Below, piece after piece: positions 1 to 11,410 of a DNA stretch of 64,000 bases; within the stretch, counting starts at the first letter, position 1, and each line of letters starts with the position of its first letter. The notes below the pieces were generated by a model. The model ran no database searches. It was not told where the DNA came from and saw only the letters and a program-made list of their open reading frames with translations. A program made the translations under genes and the position numbers. Location: contig NW_026944075.1 of NCBI RefSeq assembly GCF_033296635.1, positions 154,835 to 218,834 of the forward strand. Reading direction: 5' to 3'. The stretch is from Dichotomopilus funicola (Eukaryota; Ascomycota; Sordariomycetes; Sordariales; Chaetomiaceae).

Positions 1-1728
1 GAAGACACACCCTCGGGCCGCGACTTCACGCCCATCATCGAGTCGCTTGTGGTCTCGCTTATGAGTATCGGGACGTTGTGTGGAGCTTTGACGGCTTCGT
101 AGTATGTGTCCCCCGTAACCCCCTAAAATACCCTCATCAGAACACCCCGTTATCTAACCATGGGTTTGTTGTGGTATCTAGCACCGCCGACTGGTGGGGC
201 CGCCGTAAATCCCTCTCCTTCGGCGTAACCATCTTCATCCTCGGCTGCATCATCCAGCTCACCGCGACCTCCTCCTGGGTCCACATCATGATGGGCCGGT
301 TCGTCGCCGGCCTGGGCATCGGCAACCTCTCCGTCGGCGTCCCCATGTTCCAGTCGGAATGCTCACCCCGAGAAATCCGCGGTGCCGTCGTCGCTTCTTA
401 CCAACTCCTCATCACCCTGGGGATTCTCGTCGCGAACTGTGTGAACCTCGGGGTAAGGCAGATCCAGGAGCAGGCCGCGTCGTGGAGGGTGGTGGTCGGG
501 TTGGGGATTGCGTTTTCGTTACCGTTGGGGCTGGGGATCCTTGTGGTGCCGGAATCGCCAAGGTGGTTGGCGGCGAGAGCGAGGTGGGAGGAGGCGAGGT
601 TGTCGATGGCGAGGTTGAGGGGGATGAAGGATGAGCCGGAGCATGATCTGGTGGAGGATGATATGCGGGAGATGAAGGAGATTTTGGAGAAGGAACGGGC
701 TGTGGGGGTGGGGACGTGGGGGGAGTGTTTTGTTCCGAGGGAGAATGGCGTGCCGAAACAGGTGTATCGGACGTTGTTGGGGGTTACGATTCACTTTTTG
801 CAGCAGTGGACGGGGGTGAACTATTTCTTTTACTATGGCGCGACGATCTTTGAGTCGGCGGGGATTGACGACCCGATCCAGACGCAGCTGATCCTGGGTG
901 CCGTCAACGTGGCCATGACGTTCTTTGGGCTGTACGTGGTGGAACGGTTTGGTCGGCGCTGGCCGCTGATCATTGGGGCGATTTGGCAGGCTGCGTGGTT
1001 GGCGGTGTTCTCGTCTATGGGCACGGCGTTGAACCCGGAGAACAACAGCACGGCGGGGATCGTGATGATTGTTGCGGCGGCGCTGTTTATTGCTTCGTTT
1101 GCCATGACCTGGGGTCCGATCTGCTGGGTTGTCATTGGCGAGACGTTTCCGCTGCGGACACGTGCGAAGCAGGCGTCGATTTCCACGGCTGGTAACTGGC
1201 TGGGTAACTGTAAGTTGTCCTCCCTCCAAAATGTTCTTTTCGGCAAAGGATAAATAAAGGTTAACATCCCTAGTTATGATCTCCTTCCTAACCCCCCTCG
1301 CCACCTCCGGCATCTCCTACGCTTACGGCTTTGTCTTCGTCGGCACCAACATCGCCGCGGCCCTCGTGACCTACTTCTTCCTCTACGAGTCCGTCTCTCT
1401 CTCACTCGAGAATGTCGACGCCATGTATGCCCAACCTCAGCTCAAACCCTGGACGAGCCGCGGCTGGGTGCCCGAAGGCTATGTTACACGTCTTCAGCGG
1501 GATGAGGGGTACTTTAGGAGGCGTTCGAGTGCCGGCGTTGGTGCTGGTGCTGCGGGTATGGCTGGGCACGATGACGATTTGGATGATCGGACCACGGCTG
1601 TTCCGAGCGGACGACCCAGCCGTGGTGTTGACGATCGTGGAGAGAAATTGGAAAAGAGGAGGAGCGGTTCTGACCGCGGGGATATGGCAAGAGACAGCCA
1701 CGAGGAAAAGGTCAACCGAACAGTGTAG
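1..1728 (+). CDS. MFS sugar (hexose-type) transporter, 5' end outside window
   Basis: Membrane transporter of the sugar porter family of the major facilitator superfamily, probably moving hexoses across the plasma membrane. Three exons fit: 1-101, 182-1209 and 1274-1728, with introns 102-181 (GTATGT..TAG) and 1210-1273 (GTAAGT..TAG). Joining them gives ...ASYTADWWGRR and ...GNWLGNFMISFLTP, both typical of the family. Visible signatures are the loop 2-3 motif DWWGRR, PESPRWL after helix 6, QQWTGVNYFFYYG in helix 7, ERFGRRW, and the helix 12 exit YESVSLSLENVDAMY. The tail is hydrophilic and rich in Arg and Asp. The first helix and start codon lie upstream of base 1. The family is secure; the substrate, and whether it is a sensor such as RCO-3, is not shown. 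Confidence 0.9.
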
Positions 1729-1916
1729 TTGCATCAAATTGTATTGCGTTAAACGAGGATAGCAATCACTAGATAGATAGCCAGCTAGCTAGCTATACAT
1801 ATTTTCCATCACTTGACCCACCGCTCCGGGCTAGCAAGCAATCTGCAATAAACATGTAACTTTAACTGCAGATGCCTTTCGTCGTCGAATTTACTCCGCC
1901 TACACCCATTTTCCGC

Positions 1917-3806
1917 TCAAGCGTTTTTCGTGCCCGGGGCGGCCGCCTCCAGTAACTTGTCAAACAGCGGCGTACCGAGACCCGTCACGGGATCCCATCC
2001 CTCCGTGGTGTTCCACTTGGCACCGTAGTTGCCAATTTCCTCTCTTGCCATACAACCATAGGAGGAACCGATGGTGATGTCTTTAAAGGCCGCCGAGTTA
2101 TTGTACAGCCAAGGGTTTAAGAACCCGAGCGGAGGTTGATCTTGGGCCTTCCTGGCAGCATTCAGCAACGCCACGATGCCAGCAATGACGGGGGACGCAG
2201 CACTCGTTCCTCCAATGCCCGAGAAGAATGCCCTGTTGCATATGACAAACCGGTTTGACTGAGCCGAAACATCAGGGAACCCCCTCCCACTGCGGTTGAA
2301 GTAGGGTGAGTAGGCATCACCGATGGTGTCCAGATATTTACCTACCGCATCCTTCTGCCAGACAGGTTGCTCGTGGTAGATGCTGAACCCCCCACTGGAG
2401 AACGTAGTGCCATGTTCGTCGCTTGGATCCGTAGTACCACCCACAGAAGTGACCCAGGGGCAGGCTGCGGGGAAGATGGGCTCAAAGTAGGTTTGGTTAT
2501 CCGTGTTCCGGATGCAGACATTGCCAGGGCCCGAGTCTCCAGAGGCAAAGATGATGGAAACGCCGCGGGCTCCGAGCTCTTTGAACATGTCGCAGACCTT
2601 GATCGCATAGTCGCGGGGGACCGACTGCTCTTCTTCACCGTACGAGGTGGATATCGTCTGCGGCAAGTCGGCGTCCTGGAGGCTGGCCATGTAAAGCAGG
2701 AACTCCAGATACGGCTCGTTGCTACCCGGTGGATTAGGCTGAGTCTGCGTGGCAACGAGAGGGCCGCGACCGCCCACACTGTACTCGACAACGGGGATGG
2801 GGTGAGCCAGGCCGAGGATGTACTGCGCGTCAAGGTTTGCCTCAACTGGTAATGAATGGCACGTTAGCGTCAGGGACATGGGACGCATGCTTGGCTAGGT
2901 GAGCACAGATTGAACTGGAGATCAGGACTTACAACTGTCACTTTCGCTGTCCTGGGTGTCCAAGCCCCCATTGACAAGCTCAACCGAAATGTTCAACCCA
3001 ATGGCATCCGGGACAAGGCGCTCCTCGAAGGCGGCCAGGTCATCGTAGCGGGCGTACTCCTCGAGAAATGAAGCAAAGGCAACCTTGTTGTCACAAGCGT
3101 CCGTTGGTTTGTAGTGGATGTTGTACAGCTTCCTGAGACAGCCCGGGGTGATGGTTGAAGCGCACGAGTCGGGGTCATCGTCGGGCGGGTTTGCCGCAAA
3201 GTTCGCCTTATTTCCAGGGCCTCCAATCTCATCGCTGGAGGCAATGGGGAGAATGTCAAAGATGGACGACTTCTGGGCATTGAGGTTGGCAAAGCGCGTG
3301 GTGGGCTGGATGAGGTCGATGTGGCCAGCAACATGGTCGGGCACACTATATGAGAGACTCCGGAGAACAGGTTGGCCGCCGCCCTGGGCTAACTGGTACC
3401 ACGAAAACCGGGTGTTTAGCAGCTCGCTGGCACGCTCAACCGTGGTGTGGAAGGAAATCCAGTCGTGTTCGACGTGGTACTTAACGACATAATTCCTAAT
3501 CCACTCGATGACGGTTGTCAGACTCTTCTGGGACGGAGCAGTGTAGGATCTGAGCTCGTCTCGGGTCATGTGCATGCCGTAGTTGGGATGCCCAGGAGTG
3601 GCGATGTCGAGCACAGCTTTGTCAAGCGTCGTGACGCGGTCAGACTGTTGTTTCAGGGCAATCCGGAGAAGGATGGGTTCATCCGGTGTGGCTTCTCTGC
3701 TCTGTACCCAGCCTTTGGGGGTGGCGTGGAGGCGGTCCATGATACGCCCCGATACCACCGAGGCGAGCAGGAACGTCAAGCCGAGGCATTTTACGAGAGG
3801 CGCCAT
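1917..3806 (-). CDS. Secreted sedolisin (S53) tripeptidyl-peptidase-like protease
   Basis: Secreted acid serine-carboxyl protease of the sedolisin family, 600 aa. Exons are 3806-2933 and 2845-1917, with intron 2846-2932 (GTAAGT..CAG) restoring ...SDSFEANLDAQY. I chose the ATG at 3806, not a longer start at 3848, because MAPLVKCLGLTFLLASVVSG is a clear signal peptide. An N-terminal activation propeptide (about residues 30-200) is followed by the catalytic domain. The catalytic Glu and Asp lie in EANLD, the oxyanion Asp in ASGDSGPGN, and the nucleophile Ser in GGTSAASP. The calcium site is represented by KDITIGSS and GWDPVTGLG near the C-terminus. All catalytic residues are present, so it should be active. 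The exact specificity (tripeptidyl peptidase or endo-type) cannot be read from sequence. Confidence 0.93.
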
Positions 3807-6090
3807 GTTGCTCGGGTTAACCAGGTCAGATAGTTGAAGGAGCGTCAAAGAAGCGCCAAAGTGAGTTCAAAAGAGTGACAAAGGTAGAGTTCAGATGTGG
3901 AGGGTCTCGGTTGAGAAGAAGTTGAAGGAGGAGAAGGGGAACAATGTCAGGCAGTAGTGGGAATGTTTCCCTTAATAATTCTTGCAAAATTCCCTCTTCT
4001 CCCCCGCCTCGTGATCTTGATTCTCGTCGTTCTTTCCATTGAGCAATCGCTCGATATCCAAAGCAGAATGCTCTAGAAGGAGCGACAATGGTTTGCTTGT
4101 GTTCATGTGTGTCATGGGTCGAGATAGTCTGACTCCTTCCCCTCTTGTTCCGTAACCACCCGACATAATCAGGCGACTTTTCAGCCATGAACTATCGCCT
4201 GATGGTCGCTCTTGCCAGTGGTTCTAGAAAATCGGAATATCTCCGGCTTTTCTCGTTGAGACCCGGTACCTGGTTAGCCTACCTTCGGTGCCTGAGGAAG
4301 GGGTGGACGATCGGGGTTCCGGGGTGTTCCACCGCAGGCCTACCGACAGGAGCAGTGACCCGTGCCTCGATCATACTCGTATGTCAGTGAAGGACCTTAG
4401 GCAGGCACGGATAGGCATTTCCCTTCAAAGGTGTACGAGACGGAGCTTCCTAGTGTTGCTCACACATGTTATCCCGAGATTGTGTGTTAGTCCGTCGAGT
4501 TCATGGCGCCCGTGTGGCTGACGAACTGCCCGGAATAACCCTCACAATGTTAATCGTTGATTTGTGAATTCTTTACACCTGCAGTATGTATTTATGAGAG
4601 CCTTGTTTATGCTTGAGACCGAAGGGAATTTGGTGTTCCCTTTTTTGTTGTCGCTAAAAAGGGGCAACTTGGGGGCCCCACTTTGATATTTTGCTGCTGT
4701 GAATGCCCCAAGCTCAACCCCGCAGCTTTCTTGGGCTTCTGCATGTGGCATCAAAGGCGACCCGGGCGAGAGCCTGGAACAAGACTGCCAACAGCTCAAC
4801 AACACTCTCGATCCCTTGCCGACCTAACCAAGAACAAGTGGGATTTATGTCTCGGGCATCAGCAAGCTGAGAACTTGGAAAGCCCAACGAACGGCCGGAT
4901 TATAGCCGCCAAGCAGCCGGACATGCAGGGCCAGCGGTTCGTGCCCCTCTACAATTGCAGCTCGTGCGACTCGGTGCAACCAACCATGGGTGCTTGTTTG
5001 GTTTGGTCCTGACCGTTGCTTCGATTGCCCGACCGCGATTCGGGCGCGGGCGCCTTGCGGGGCAGACCGCAATGTTGGCGGTGAAACGGATTCACCATGC
5101 AAGACAGAAAACCCAGGGGTAGGAAAAATATACAGCGTTCACATATTGCTATTTTAACAAAAGTTTGACATCACACTACACAGTAATGTAGTGTAGTGCC
5201 TGTCAAAAATGATTTACCAGAGTGAAGCTGAGCTTTCCCATATTTGTTCCTTATTCGGAATATCGTGTCAAAGGCGATGGCAACTGACATGTAGTTTGGC
5301 ACGCTGGCCTTTGCGGCCCGGCTCGTCATTCACAAAGCACATGAGGTGAAAAGCATGGGCATTTCGATTTGTAAGTTATCGTCGAGTGTAGAGCGTTCTT
5401 TGGAGGCCACGTGTCTTCAACGTGTTAAAAATGGGAGTTGTTATTCTGTGCGCGGCCCTTGCGTGTTGAGAGAAACTGAGCATGTTCCCCCACCCCAAAA
5501 TTGGTGGCATGCGAGGGATCGTCATTGTGAAATCGACTGTTCATGGTGTTGAGCATGTGCCCTTGGCACCCTGCAACTCGCCAGCGACAGGTCCGAATCC
5601 CTGTCCTGCCGGCTTTTGTTCTTTTTCGCGTTCCACCTTCCCCGGTTGGCGCGGGCGGCGGCCCAATCATACGCAAGGACCCACAGGGTCCCAGCGCCCT
5701 GCAAGCTCGGGCCACTTGGAGCTGGTCGGTTTGCGGGACCAAATCTGCACGTCGGATGATCCAACCGCCTTCTTTCCCCAGACCGCAAGCCCAGATGGGA
5801 ACAGGGCGCAAAATTTAATCCTCCTGCCAGGCCCAGGACTTGGATTTCTCCTTCTCCCACCCACCTGGAAAAAGTGCATCACCGCCTTGCCGATCGCCGC
5901 ACTGCGCCGCCTATCCATTTCGCAGTCGCGCCGTTTCTTCGTCGCGCCGCTGAGGGCAACAACCCGCGAATCCGAAGCCGAGTTCGACGCCGTTTTTGCT
6001 GCCAGTCGCCTTCGGGCACTGCCGGGTCCCGGGTACCCCATCAACTTTTTTTAAGGCTGTTTCAGGCGACCACCCCAGCAAACCAGCGCG
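3807..6090. other. 2.3 kb intergenic region, divergent promoters
   Basis: No convincing gene. It separates the sedolisin (leftward) from the Rxt3 gene (rightward). The last roughly 250 bases are pyrimidine- and GC-rich and probably include the Rxt3 5' UTR. An imperfect palindrome lies at 5164-5207 (listed separately). Open frames here have no recognisable protein character. Confidence 0.6.
5164..5207. repeat. Imperfect inverted repeat (potential hairpin)
   Basis: TTTGACA at 5164-5170 pairs with TGTCAAA at 5201-5207, and ACACTACA at 5173-5180 pairs exactly with TGTAGTGT at 5187-5194, leaving a six-base loop. It lies in AT-rich DNA between two divergent genes. It could be a regulatory palindrome or the relic of a small foldback element. 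Confidence 0.6.
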
Positions 6091-9000
6091 ATGGACTCGA
6101 GGCAGCCTCAACAACATCCGTACTCGCGCAACGGCGCGTCACCGTTTGGCCGACCGTCTTTCACCCCGGCCCCGACCACGGGCGCATCTCAACCACCGTA
6201 TGCGTCAACAGTCGGGTCGCATCCCCCGTATGCCGACGCGCACGCGCGCAAACCGTCTGATCCTCCGTCATACTACCCTCCGAGCCGACAATACCCCCCC
6301 GAGCACGGTGCTGGGCCGATGCCCAACTCGACCCATTCGCGACATCAAAGCACATCCTCGATCACGTCCGGTCCGACGATGACGCGTGGCATGCCGCCGC
6401 CCAACTCGCCACCCCAACAACAACAGCAGGGTCAAGGCCCAAGCGACCATCGAATGGCAGGGCCGTACGGGCTGCCCCATCCGCGGCCGCCCCCGGTCTC
6501 TGTTGGGCCCCCGACGACATTCCCACGTGGTCGGGAGCTTCCGGCGCTAGATTCGCTCTCGCGGGCCGCCAGCTCAGGAAGCAGCATGTCGATATCCTCG
6601 ATGCTGGGTGGACCACCACCTGCCCGGGACCCGGGTGCGCCTGCCTCACAATATCCTCCCGGTCCAGCGTCGAGTGGCCCCGGACCCTCCCCTTATAACC
6701 CGGCCATCCATGCGTCTCCTCGGCCGCAGCCGTCTACAGCACCCGACTATCATCATCCTTACCGACGACCGCAAACACCTGAGCATCACCGCCTTTACGA
6801 CAACCGTGACCCCCGCGATCCGAGAGCCGCATCGGCTGCTTCGCCTGGTGCGTATCAATCGACACCGGAGCTACAACGGTACGGCACGCCGCAGGCCTAC
6901 GGGCAACGAGGACCCCCGATAACACAACCCGAGCAAGGCAGGGAGTCAGGGCGTCTGTCAGGAGGTGCCGGTGGGCCAAGGCCGATGAGCCCGCCGAGAC
7001 AGTACACAAACACCGCCGGGCCTCGGCCCGGTGAGTCAGCGAGGCCGCCGCCAGAGGTATACGGACACAGAGAAGAAGTTCGAGTTTCGGGAGAAGAGTA
7101 CAACCCGGAGCGCCCTATCCGGGCTATAAAATACGAAGACCAACGGTATCTATCCGACAGAGAGCGGCAAGAGCGGGAACGACAAGAGCGTGAAATGGAC
7201 CTTCGTGAACGCGAATTTCGCGAGCGGGAGTTCCGCGAGAGAGAGTTTCGCGAAAGAGAGCGTCGAGAGATGGGCATGGGCGGCGCAGACCCGTCTCGTG
7301 GGCACGGGGGGCACCCGCAGGAGTATCCACGTCCGATCGACCAACGAGCAGCGCAGCAGCAGTACAGTCGCCCGCCCGACCCGAGAGACTGGACCCGGCC
7401 TGGCTTCGAGCCAGCACGTGCTCCATACGACCCGACCATGCACCCGCAGAGACATCAAGATTACCCACCGAATGCAGCGCCACATTATAACGGAGCTCCT
7501 CGGTACGGGCCGGGCCATCCGGACCAACATCACCCGGCCCCGCACCCGCATCACCAACATGGCCTCCAGCAAGCCCCCCCTCAGCCGCAGCAGGCCTACG
7601 AGTCTCCGGACCGCCAGCGCATGGGGCCGATACACATGGACCGCGCGCACTCACAGCAGGGACCCCTGCGCAACCGAGATGAGGCCGCGGTTCCACCGCC
7701 TTCGGTGGCATACAGCCTAGGGCCCATGAGCCACGAACCAGCGTCGAGAATGCGAAGATTTGAGGACTCGGGTACACCCACGCAGGCGAGCCAGCGCAAC
7801 CTTTTGGCTGTGCAGGAAATGAACCGCAAAGGACGGATCTCTCCACTTCCGCAAGCGGTACAGGGTGCGCAACCACAGCTGGCAGGCCCAGCCGGGGAGC
7901 CGGGCATCAAGAGCGAGTTTGGCCGTATGTTTTCTGGTATAGGAACCGGAGTCGGCACTCTCTCGAGTCCTGTGCCCGCTGGCGCCCAGCTGGCGTATAC
8001 CAACACTGGGTTGATACGTCAAGAAGATCCAGAGGTTGCGCCCGAGCCTCCAGTCGAGACGACAAAGGCCCCCGGCCGTGGCAAGCGTAGGAAGTTGAAG
8101 GAGGAGGATGAAGAGGGGAGTTCCGCGCCGACGCCTGCGAGTGGACGGGCGAAGAAGCCCAAGGGGCATCACCATCACCAGTATGTTCACTTGGGCGTTC
8201 GTGATATTCCAGAAACTAACACGTCAATAAGTCATCATCACCACCACCATCATCACAACCTGGAGCAAGCGCCCTCGCCGGCCGTTCAAGGCGGTGCTGC
8301 GTTCCGAAATGTCAAGGGGTCCACCCCAGTTGCATCCCCTACTGGTATGGCGAAAGATCTGCCCGGCGGCCACCACCACCATCATCATCACCATCACGCA
8401 CCTCTCCGTTCCCAGCCTAACACGCACCCAGTTCCCCCTCCCCGCAGCCCGTCGCCTATTATCCTGCCGAAGCCCAGCCAGGCTATCTCGTCCCGTGCGG
8501 TGTTGGATAGCGTAGCCGACCGCCCGCGACTGCACCTCGGCGATGTGGTGTACGAGGTCAAGCTTAAGCAGGCTCGACAACAAGATGCCCGAACCGGCCG
8601 ACCGCCCCGAAGCGGGTACAAGTCGACACCTGTGCCACTTCCCTGGGCTCTTATTGAGGGCAAGGAGAATTCTACGCTGACCGTCAAGATTGGTAAAGAG
8701 CATCTGGCACCCGCGGCTCGCGAAGAAATAACGTCGAGACGCGCGCTTTGGGGCACAGATGTGTACACGGACGATTCTGATGTGATCGCCGCCTGCATCC
8801 ACGCTGGGTGGATTCGGGGCGAGTGGCCGGAGGAGGTGGATATTAACATGTTGGGCTTGGACCAAGGATATAGCGCGTCCGATGTCCGAAACGTGCTCAG
8901 CAGCGGCCAGGCTAACGGCAAAGGCGCCAAGTCGCAGCCTCAGCTGGGATCCCTCAACTCGACCTCACTAACTGAGCCTCCCAAGGATGGCCCGATGCCA

Positions 9001-9774
9001 GTTCCGGAGAACCGCGACCTGCACGTCACGCTTCTCATCCTGCCCCGCTTAGAAAAGTACGCCTCGACCACCCGCTTCGGCATCAAGTCCCGCGAGTTTG
9101 GCGGTCCCACCAACGACGAAGACCCACGCCAGCGCGCTGTCCACGACGGCGTCAGTTTCATGGTAGTAGGCGTGCGGTGGGTGACCAATGGCGGAGCGCC
9201 GCAGAACCGGCTGCGTGGGAAAGCGAGACGGGAGCGTATCCGCAAGGCGCTGGCGGAGGTAGAGATGACACCTGCTTGGATCAGCCGGCCGGTCAGCGGG
9301 TCCGGGTGCGAGATCCGCCCGGACAAGCGAGACGCAGCGCTAGGCTGGTGGAAGCAGAATACGAGTCGGACGCCGAGTGAGGGGGATAAGGAGAACCTGG
9401 ATCCGGCTGGGAAAGGGAAGGATGAGAAGGTCGCTAAGGAAGGCCAAACGGGAGAGGGGGGGGAGATGAGCGAAGAAAAGGAGCAGGAACCTAAGGCTAC
9501 CGAGGAGGCACCGACTGAACCCCCAAAGGAAACTACCGATAATACTACCACGCCAGTGGCCGATAAGGACAAGGACCTCAACGAAACCCCGACAACAAGC
9601 GAAGTAGCGAAGGAAACGGAGAAGGAGAAGGAACCGGAACCGCAACCCGAGCCACAACCCGCCAACGAGGCCGCAGAACAGGATAAGGACAAGACGACGG
9701 ATCGTTCAGCGGAAAGCGCAGACCATGACGAAGAAATGGGCGATGCGCAGCCTGAGAAGACTGCAGACGCTTGA
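6091..9774 (+). CDS. Rxt3-domain protein, Rpd3L histone deacetylase complex subunit
   Basis: Nuclear protein carrying the Rxt3 domain, a subunit of the large Rpd3 histone deacetylase co-repressor complex. One intron, 8181-8231 (GTATGT, branch ACTAAC, AAG acceptor, 51 bp), is likely. It keeps the frame if retained, so the protein is 1210 aa spliced or 1227 aa unspliced. The first ~790 residues are low complexity: Pro, Gln and Ser rich, a charged stretch of EREF/REREF repeats near residue 375, and two polyhistidine runs flanking the intron. The conserved domain is at about residues 795-920 and includes ALWGTDVYTDDSDVIAACIH and the GW that follows. A further conserved block extends to about 1075 (RFGIKSREFGG, GWWKQN). 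The tail is a long Lys/Glu/Pro/Thr-rich acidic segment. The start is the first ATG, with DSRQPQQHPYS typical of this family. Confidence 0.88.
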   Translation: MDSRQPQQHPYSRNGASPFGRPSFTPAPTTGASQPPYASTVGSHPPYADAHARKPSDPPSYYPPSRQYPPEHGAGPMPNSTHSRHQSTSSITSGPTMTRGMPPPNSPPQQQQQGQGPSDHRMAGPYGLPHPRPPPVSVGPPTTFPRGRELPALDSLSRAASSGSSMSISSMLGGPPPARDPGAPASQYPPGPASSGPGPSPYNPAIHASPRPQPSTAPDYHHPYRRPQTPEHHRLYDNRDPRDPRAASAASPGAYQSTPELQRYGTPQAYGQRGPPITQPEQGRESGRLSGGAGGPRPMSPPRQYTNTAGPRPGESARPPPEVYGHREEVRVSGEEYNPERPIRAIKYEDQRYLSDRERQERERQEREMDLREREFREREFREREFRERERREMGMGGADPSRGHGGHPQEYPRPIDQRAAQQQYSRPPDPRDWTRPGFEPARAPYDPTMHPQRHQDYPPNAAPHYNGAPRYGPGHPDQHHPAPHPHHQHGLQQAPPQPQQAYESPDRQRMGPIHMDRAHSQQGPLRNRDEAAVPPPSVAYSLGPMSHEPASRMRRFEDSGTPTQASQRNLLAVQEMNRKGRISPLPQAVQGAQPQLAGPAGEPGIKSEFGRMFSGIGTGVGTLSSPVPAGAQLAYTNTGLIRQEDPEVAPEPPVETTKAPGRGKRRKLKEEDEEGSSAPTPASGRAKKPKGHHHHQYVHLGVRDIPETNTSISHHHHHHHHNLEQAPSPAVQGGAAFRNVKGSTPVASPTGMAKDLPGGHHHHHHHHHAPLRSQPNTHPVPPPRSPSPIILPKPSQAISSRAVLDSVADRPRLHLGDVVYEVKLKQARQQDARTGRPPRSGYKSTPVPLPWALIEGKENSTLTVKIGKEHLAPAAREEITSRRALWGTDVYTDDSDVIAACIHAGWIRGEWPEEVDINMLGLDQGYSASDVRNVLSSGQANGKGAKSQPQLGSLNSTSLTEPPKDGPMPVPENRDLHVTLLILPRLEKYASTTRFGIKSREFGGPTNDEDPRQRAVHDGVSFMVVGVRWVTNGGAPQNRLRGKARRERIRKALAEVEMTPAWISRPVSGSGCEIRPDKRDAALGWWKQNTSRTPSEGDKENLDPAGKGKDEKVAKEGQTGEGGEMSEEKEQEPKATEEAPTEPPKETTDNTTTPVADKDKDLNETPTTSEVAKETEKEKEPEPQPEPQPANEAAEQDKDKTTDRSAESADHDEEMGDAQPEKTADA

Positions 9775-10864
9775 GGAGCGCGTCTGGGTTGTTCCTTGGC
9801 GTATTTGCCTTACTGAGAATAGGGGGTTGAGAAGGGTTTTTTTCTTTGGGTGCAGATGGACTGGCGATGAGTTGATGGGGAAGGGTTGAAACGTTGAAAG
9901 TGTTGAAAGTGTTGAAAGTGTTGTATAACTGGACTCTGTTGGCCAGTGCATGCCTCATTTTGATGCTGGTGCCGGTCGGGTACGGCTGCTTCTCTGACCT
10001 GGGGCCGCTAAAAGAGGCCCTCGCTTCACTCTAGGGATTAAAGCGGCAGATTCAAGGCCAGACAGACAGGTGGTTCATTAGCTTTAGCTCGCAGTGGTTT
10101 TGAAGTATGCGTTTGCTATTGCTGACTGTGTTGGGAATATGGGATTGCGCGATGTGCTTTTGCAGTGGAACGTTTTGCAGTGAAGGGGAACGAGAGGAGA
10201 GGGGAGATATTACACTTTGCCTTGCGTTTGGGACATACAGGACAAGGACAGGGTGAATGACAGACAGACAGTCGGTCCTGGTTTGGGGGGGCATCTGGGT
10301 CGATTATGCCGAAGGAGAGAGAATCCGGTGTATGTGTGTGTATGTGTGTGGCGATTGCGCTGAGTTGAGGTCACGGTGTAGTCCGGTCCAGTGCAGTGCA
10401 GTGCAGTGTTGAGTTACAATTGCTGCGTGATAGTGTATGGTATGGTACAAGATTAATACATACAACAGCGATGTGTTTAACTGAGTTCGGTTGTGACTGA
10501 GTTGGGTGGGGATTGTGGGTGTGTTGTGGGTGTGTTGTAGTGCGCTGTGGATGGTGGGGGTTGTTGACTGCTGGATTAGGGGTCTGATGCTTAGTAGCAG
10601 TGCGAGTCTTCCTTCTCTGCTCGCGCTACAACGGACCGTGGGAGGAGCTCGGAGATGCAATCTGAGCAGCATGTCCGTTTACAGTGCCCATGACCCCCTC
10701 AACAATGTAAGCTTCCCATAGCCATAGAGTCTCCCATCATCCACCACTCTCCCATGTCACACTTCCCAACCTCAGTCCCTCCAACAACACCCACCCACCC
10801 ACTCCAACTCCTCCGTAAAACTCTCAACACCCCTCCACCAGCTAAAACTCTTCCTTAAAAACCC
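9775..10864. other. Intergenic region between convergent genes
   Basis: 3' regions of the Rxt3 gene and of the leftward SDH assembly factor gene. It holds short tandem repeats (9885-9923) and GT-rich simple sequence near 10330-10400, but no supportable gene. Confidence 0.6.
9885..9923. repeat. 9-bp tandem repeat
   Basis: Three exact copies of GTTGAAAGT preceded by one variant copy, in the presumed 3' UTR of the Rxt3 gene. Confidence 0.85.
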
Positions 10865-11410
10865 CTAAAAATCCGTAACCCTCCCATTAAAACTCCAATC
10901 CCCCCCACTGCCCCAGCGCAACGGTTCATTCTTCGGCCCGCCCACTTCGCCCGTCTTCGGGTGAACATCCCCCTCAAACTCGGGCGGCGCACCCTTGCGG
11001 ATGCCCCCGCTGAAGGTCCCTGCTGCTGCTTCTGGGGGGGAGGCGAGGTCTTCCACTGCAGTCTGTTGGGTTTGGGTGGTTTTGGTTGTTTGTGCCGCTT
11101 GGGTGGTTTGGGTGGTGTCAGATGGAGTCGTGACATGGCGGGAGGTAGTCAGGGGACTTGTTGCGCCTGTAGTAGCAGCAGAATCGGTAGAGATAGTCGT
11201 GTGTGAGGAGAGAGCGGCTTCGGCGGCGCGCTGGAGACGCTCGAATTCGGCTTGTTGGTCGGCGGGGAGACGGGGTGGGGAGGGGGAGGATTGCATGAAG
11301 GAGGAGGAGAGGCGGGTTTGGACCATTTGGTGTTGGATGTTTGTGAGGGGTGGTGATGGGAGGCCGCGGAGCGAAGGTATGAGGCGGAGGAGGCGGAGGA
11401 GGCGGGACAT
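10865..11410 (-). CDS. Succinate dehydrogenase assembly factor 4 (Sdh8/SDHAF4, DUF1674)
   Basis: Small mitochondrial matrix chaperone that binds flavinated Sdh1 before it joins the SDH complex. The single exon encodes 181 aa, starting at the ATG at 11410 (MSRLLRLLRLIPSLRG), an Arg/Leu-rich amphipathic N-terminus as expected of a mitochondrial presequence. The family motif fills the last 37 residues: FEGDVHPKTGEVGGPK, then NEPLRWGSGGDWSFNGR ending in VTDF. The middle (residues 70-130) is Thr/Gln/Ala-rich low-complexity sequence, making this protein longer than the yeast homologue. The reading frame is open further upstream, but the presequence argues for 11410. Confidence 0.88.
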   Translation of the reverse strand: MSRLLRLLRLIPSLRGLPSPPLTNIQHQMVQTRLSSSFMQSSPSPPRLPADQQAEFERLQRAAEAALSSHTTISTDSAATTGATSPLTTSRHVTTPSDTTQTTQAAQTTKTTQTQQTAVEDLASPPEAAAGTFSGGIRKGAPPEFEGDVHPKTGEVGGPKNEPLRWGSGGDWSFNGRVTDF

